A stretch of 64,000 bases of DNA, from assembly GCF_018873765.1 (NCBI RefSeq), contig NC_057922.1, positions 63,760,755-63,824,754 of the forward strand. The letters run 5' to 3'. A model generated the notes under the pieces. It was not told the DNA's origin. It ran no database searches and saw only the letters and a program-made list of their open reading frames with translations. The stretch is from Telopea speciosissima. Taxonomy: Eukaryota > Streptophyta > Magnoliopsida > Proteales > Proteaceae. Positions 61,001-64,000 of this stretch are shown one piece after another. Each line of letters begins with the position of its first letter. Positions within the stretch are counted from its first letter, which is position 1. The position numbers and the translations under genes were made by a program.

Positions 61001-64000
61001 TTGTGTAATGATGGTGATACGAAGGAAGATAATTGTCCTAGCTGGGTTCAAATAGTTGTGATGTTCTATATGACTTACTAAGTAGTTAATTGTCTTCTAC
61101 TTTCCATTGGGAATTTGGTTTTCCCCCTCCGTACTAGGTTTCAATATCAGAAAGTTCTCATTATTCTCTTGTGAGCTATGTAAAAGGAGTACAGGACTAT
61201 ATAATCTGAAAATTTGGATGCTTTAGGTAGTAAGTGACACTTAGTTTTGGACACACATTTACATTTGTTTATCATTTATATTGCTCTTTCTTTCAACTAT
61301 TGTTTATGTATTGCTTATGAATAGTATAAATTTCAACGCGTCGGTTTATCTAAGCACATTATTTCCTTGCAAAACAGACATTCAAATTATGACGTTGCAA
61401 TATATGTGGCATGGGTATATTAATGATTCAGGGGTTTTGATATTTCTGTTTAACAAAGTCCTTAACATATGTCTATGTTAGATTTCTGCTTTGTACTTCT
61501 GATTAAAAGATTATGGTTGCTGATTGATAATTTCTTTTGCTTGATTAGCCGGGAGATGTTTAATAAATGGCAAGCTCAGAGGTGGTGGGCAGAGAACTAT
61601 GACAAAGTCATGGAGCTGTACAATGTCCAGAGGTTCAATCGCCAAGCTGTCCCACTGCCAACCCCACCAAGATCTGAGGATGAGGTCAGGCACCTTCAAC
61701 TTCCCCTCTCCTAGAAAGATTACAACCATTATTGAGTGATTCTTATGGTGTTTGATGTGCAAGTTTTACACTAGGATACTTACCTCACTGTAGCTCAATC
61801 TTGATTCTTGAACACTTCCATTCCAACCCAACCTTATGATACTAGGGTTGACATTTCAGACATTGGCTTAGCCTGAAACTCAAAGCATTCAGGTTGCACC
61901 AGGTTTGAGGTACTGGACAACCTGACTTGGGTTAGGTTCAATAGATTGGCTTAGGGTTTGGCTACCATCTGATAAATTGTTGAAAAGCCAAATGCAATAT
62001 TGTTATGACTCTTGCTTAGTCAGTGTGCTTTTGGAGGTTATATTTTCTGATGATGCCCATGTTTCCTTGCAATACTGTTATGACTCTTGGTTACTCATTG
62101 TGATTTTGGTGGTTATATTTTCTGATGATACCTATGTTTCCTTATTCAGAGCTCAAAGATTGAATCAGCTGAGGACAGTCCAATGACACCGCCATTGAGC
62201 AAAGAGCGCTTACCTCGTAACTTCCAGCGTCCAATGGGAATGGGCTACTCATCCTCAGATTCACTTGACCACCACCCAATGCAATCTCGCCATTACCATG
62301 ATTCAGGTGGCCTCACTTCAACACCAAAACTTTCTAGCATCAGCGGGGCGAAGACTGAGACATCATCTATGGATGCGTCTATAAGGACAAGCTCATCAAG
62401 GGAGGGAGATCGCTCTGGAGAGCTTTCTGTTAGTAATGCTAGTGATCAGGAGACAGAGTGGGTTGAACAGGATGAACCTGGTGTCTACATTACAATCAGA
62501 GCATTGCCTGGTGGTGCAAGGGAGCTCAGACGCGTCAGATTCAGGTTAGAATTTCTTGCATTCTTCAAATGATTTTTCTGTATGAGGCCTTCCATTTATC
62601 TTTGCCTTGAGGCAACTCCAATTTGGTGTCTCATCGCAAAGGACGATTGGAGTTGGAGAATATATTGTAGCAACATATGCACTCCCTACATTTAATGACC
62701 ATGATCTAGAGGTGGGAATGGGTTGGATTCAATCATGTTGGAAACTTTGCAGCCCAAAATAGGCTGATTTCAAAGTTTGATTGGATTAAGTCAAGTCTGC
62801 TGCAAGAAAAATGGAAATTGATTAGCAGGTTCATTACATGTGGCTTGTGACCCAAATATAACCCAGATTGAGATTGGACTTCAAAGTAACTTGGTACCCT
62901 AACAATGCATAAATTTTACTCTCAACTGGGTTGTTCTAGAAGTGCCATGCATGAGTTTAGTAAGTATCTGCTATAAAGTCCACGTCAAATTGTAAGCACA
63001 TTATTATCCTTATTTGCATCTTTTCCTTTTCTCTTTTTTTTTTAATCATTAATGTCTAATACATAATCCAGAAACCAGTTTTGGACTCTCTGAAAATAAA
63101 GCATGAGATGTATGTCTGAGGCCAAGTTCGGATTCCAGTAGCTGCTGCAGGAACTGCAAAGGTGCACCCTGTTCGGTTGTTTTACAAGGTGTATTACTGT
63201 CTTGTCCTTGGTATACAATATCAAAATCAGAGTACCCTGGCCAAAGAATCAGTCACATCCTGATTGGTGCTGTGGGAACCCTGATCCCAGGGGACACTGT
63301 TAGATTCTAATAAGCTCTATAAGTTGTGTAATCATATGGCATCTCAGGCTCTCACCAATTTCACTATTGGTTGATTGATCTTTCCAATCGATTATGATCA
63401 AATAATGTACACTGCAACAGATGGTTCTCCCTTCTTTCCCTTTTTATCTTTTTACTATGGGGATGGGTGGAGGGTGTTATTCTATTTGCTCATAATTCTT
63501 TCACAACTGAAGGTCATTAAATCCAGCCTATTTACTATCTCAAATATGTCAAATAGTTTATCCAGTGACATTTGTTTATGACAACAATTAGGCAGATCTG
63601 TTCTTGGGTAGTGATGTTCCTGATGGATCCTCTCTGCTGGTTATCATTTGACTAACTCAAGGTGAAAATAGGAAGGCTTGCCATATGGAAGCCATGGAGA
63701 TGGCAGCTTGTATTAGGTTGAGTGGATGATATGATGGTGGAACTATAGCATCAGATTTCTTCTGGGATAGCCCGGGGATTAAATATCTTTGTAATACTCT
63801 AGGTTTCATTGGTTGGTATCCATTCATAACTAAAGACTTTTCCTTTCCTCTGTTCCTTCCTTTTTTGGGTTCTATTTGTCGTTTTATTCTTTTATCTTTT
63901 TGGAGTACTGATCTTTGTTTGTGATGATTTCGGTTCAGCCGTGATAGGTTCGGGGAGATGCACGCAAGGCTGTGGTGGGAAGAAAACAGAGCCAGAATAC
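57933..64000 (+). CDS. BRX: BREVIS RADIX family protein, five exons, 3' end cut by window
   Basis: BRX proteins are plant-specific regulators of growth and protophloem development; founding members act at the plasma membrane and in auxin-dependent polarity. Exons: 57933-58052, 58145-58527, 61549-61684, 62150-62544 and 63939-beyond 64000. All junctions are GT-AG and keep frame, giving 365 residues to the window end against 344 in Arabidopsis BRX. The N-terminus MLTCVACSKQL has the cysteines thought to be lipidated in the family. A second conserved block spans exons 1-2 (AIKALTAQ then IKDMALKASGAYRHCKP). BRX domain 1 is about 138-195 (EWVAQVEPGVLITFLSLPQG ... WAENYDKVMELY); domain 2 starts about 316 (EWVEQDEPGVYITIRALPGG) and runs to HARLWWEENRARI. 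Which BRX/BRX-LIKE member it is cannot be decided. Confidence 0.95.
58145..58527 (+). CDS. BRX: BRX exon 2
   Basis: Encodes IKDMALKASGAYRHCKPC, a serine-rich linker and the first half of BRX domain 1. Acceptor TTTTCAG|ATC, donor TTCAG|GTATTT, phase 2. The next intron (58528-61548) is 3.0 kb. Confidence 0.95.
58528..61548 (+). other. BRX intron 2, 3.0 kb
   Basis: No transposon with clear ends. It contains a poly-A stretch (59382-59396), a (ct) run (60334-60361) and only chance ORFs. The donor is followed by a long T-rich body. Confidence 0.6.
61549..61684 (+). CDS. BRX: BRX exon 3
   Basis: Encodes REMFNKWQAQRWWAENYDKV and MELYNVQRFN, the second half of BRX domain 1. Acceptor TTGATTAG|CCG, donor GATGAG|GTCAGG. 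Confidence 0.95.
61993..62142 (+). repeat. 75 bp tandem duplication at the 3' end of BRX intron 3
   Basis: Units 61993-62067 and 62068-62142 share tgcaataYtgttatgactct, ggttatattttctgatga and catgtttcctt/tatgtttcctt. The second unit runs directly into the acceptor ttattcag. Confidence 0.85.
62150..62544 (+). CDS. BRX: BRX exon 4
   Basis: Encodes the serine-rich middle (SPMTPPLSKERLPRNF) and the first half of BRX domain 2. Acceptor TTATTCAG|AGC, donor TTCAG|GTTAGA, phase 2: the same exon boundary as in domain 1. Confidence 0.95.
63939..64000 (+). CDS. BRX: BRX exon 5, cut by window end
   Basis: Encodes RDRFGEMHARLWWEENRARI. Acceptor GGTTCAG|CCG. Family members end a few residues after this point. 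Confidence 0.9.

Overview
The window is a 64 kb piece of a flowering-plant nuclear chromosome. The evidence is AT-rich DNA, GT-AG introns, a plant-specific BREVIS RADIX family gene, a plant-type PDAT gene, Ty1-copia elements primed by initiator tRNA-Met, RTE and L1 LINEs, Au-type SINEs and many hAT and Mutator-like miniature elements. The exact lineage cannot be told from the sequence. The repeat load suggests a woody, repeat-rich eudicot or magnoliid rather than a compact genome.

Only two host genes look intact. On the minus strand, 28713-43511 encodes a phospholipid:diacylglycerol acyltransferase (PDAT1-like). It has six exons, a 2001 bp CDS including the stop, and 666 residues. Reading frame and splice phases are consistent at every junction, and the Ser-Asp-His triad is present. 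On the plus strand, from 57933 to the window edge, is a BREVIS RADIX (BRX) family gene. It has five exons, two BRX domains and an N-terminal CxxC-type motif, and it lacks only its last few codons. A truncated NPH3-domain fragment (minus, about 18.67-19.57 kb) looks like a pseudogene or captured gene piece.

Layout. 0-3 kb: short tandem repeat, SINE, tandem copies of an LTR-like repeat (here called R1). 3-8 kb: degenerate hAT/DUF659 transposase gene interrupted by a 1.3 kb terminal-inverted-repeat element. 8.1-15.6 kb: one decayed Ty1-copia element (minus) split by at least three insertions, one of which itself carries a 264 bp hAT MITE. 15.6-24.4 kb: two adjacent foldback MITEs, NPH3 fragment, foldback repeats. 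24.4-28.3 kb: two RTE LINE copies tail to tail with an Au-type SINE between them. 28.7-43.5 kb: PDAT1; intron 4 holds a 3 kb rearranged copia with both LTRs plus an older copia relic, and intron 3 holds a 203 bp tandem duplication, an 880 bp Mutator-like element and an R1 copy. 44.3-47.5 kb: hAT MITE and two L1-type LINE fragments. 47.5-52.2 kb: an old direct duplication of about 2.2-2.4 kb whose second copy alone gained a MITE and a SINE. 52-57 kb: gene-free. 57-64 kb: BRX.

The two host genes are not functionally linked by anything visible: one makes triacylglycerol at the ER, the other belongs to a growth and polarity regulator family. I found no new biological system. The most informative observations are structural: a copia element reshuffled at microhomologies (one at its primer-binding site), a copia whose YVDD motif is broken by one base, an exon-intron duplication inside a transposase, and several insertions with exact target-site duplications that give relative ages.
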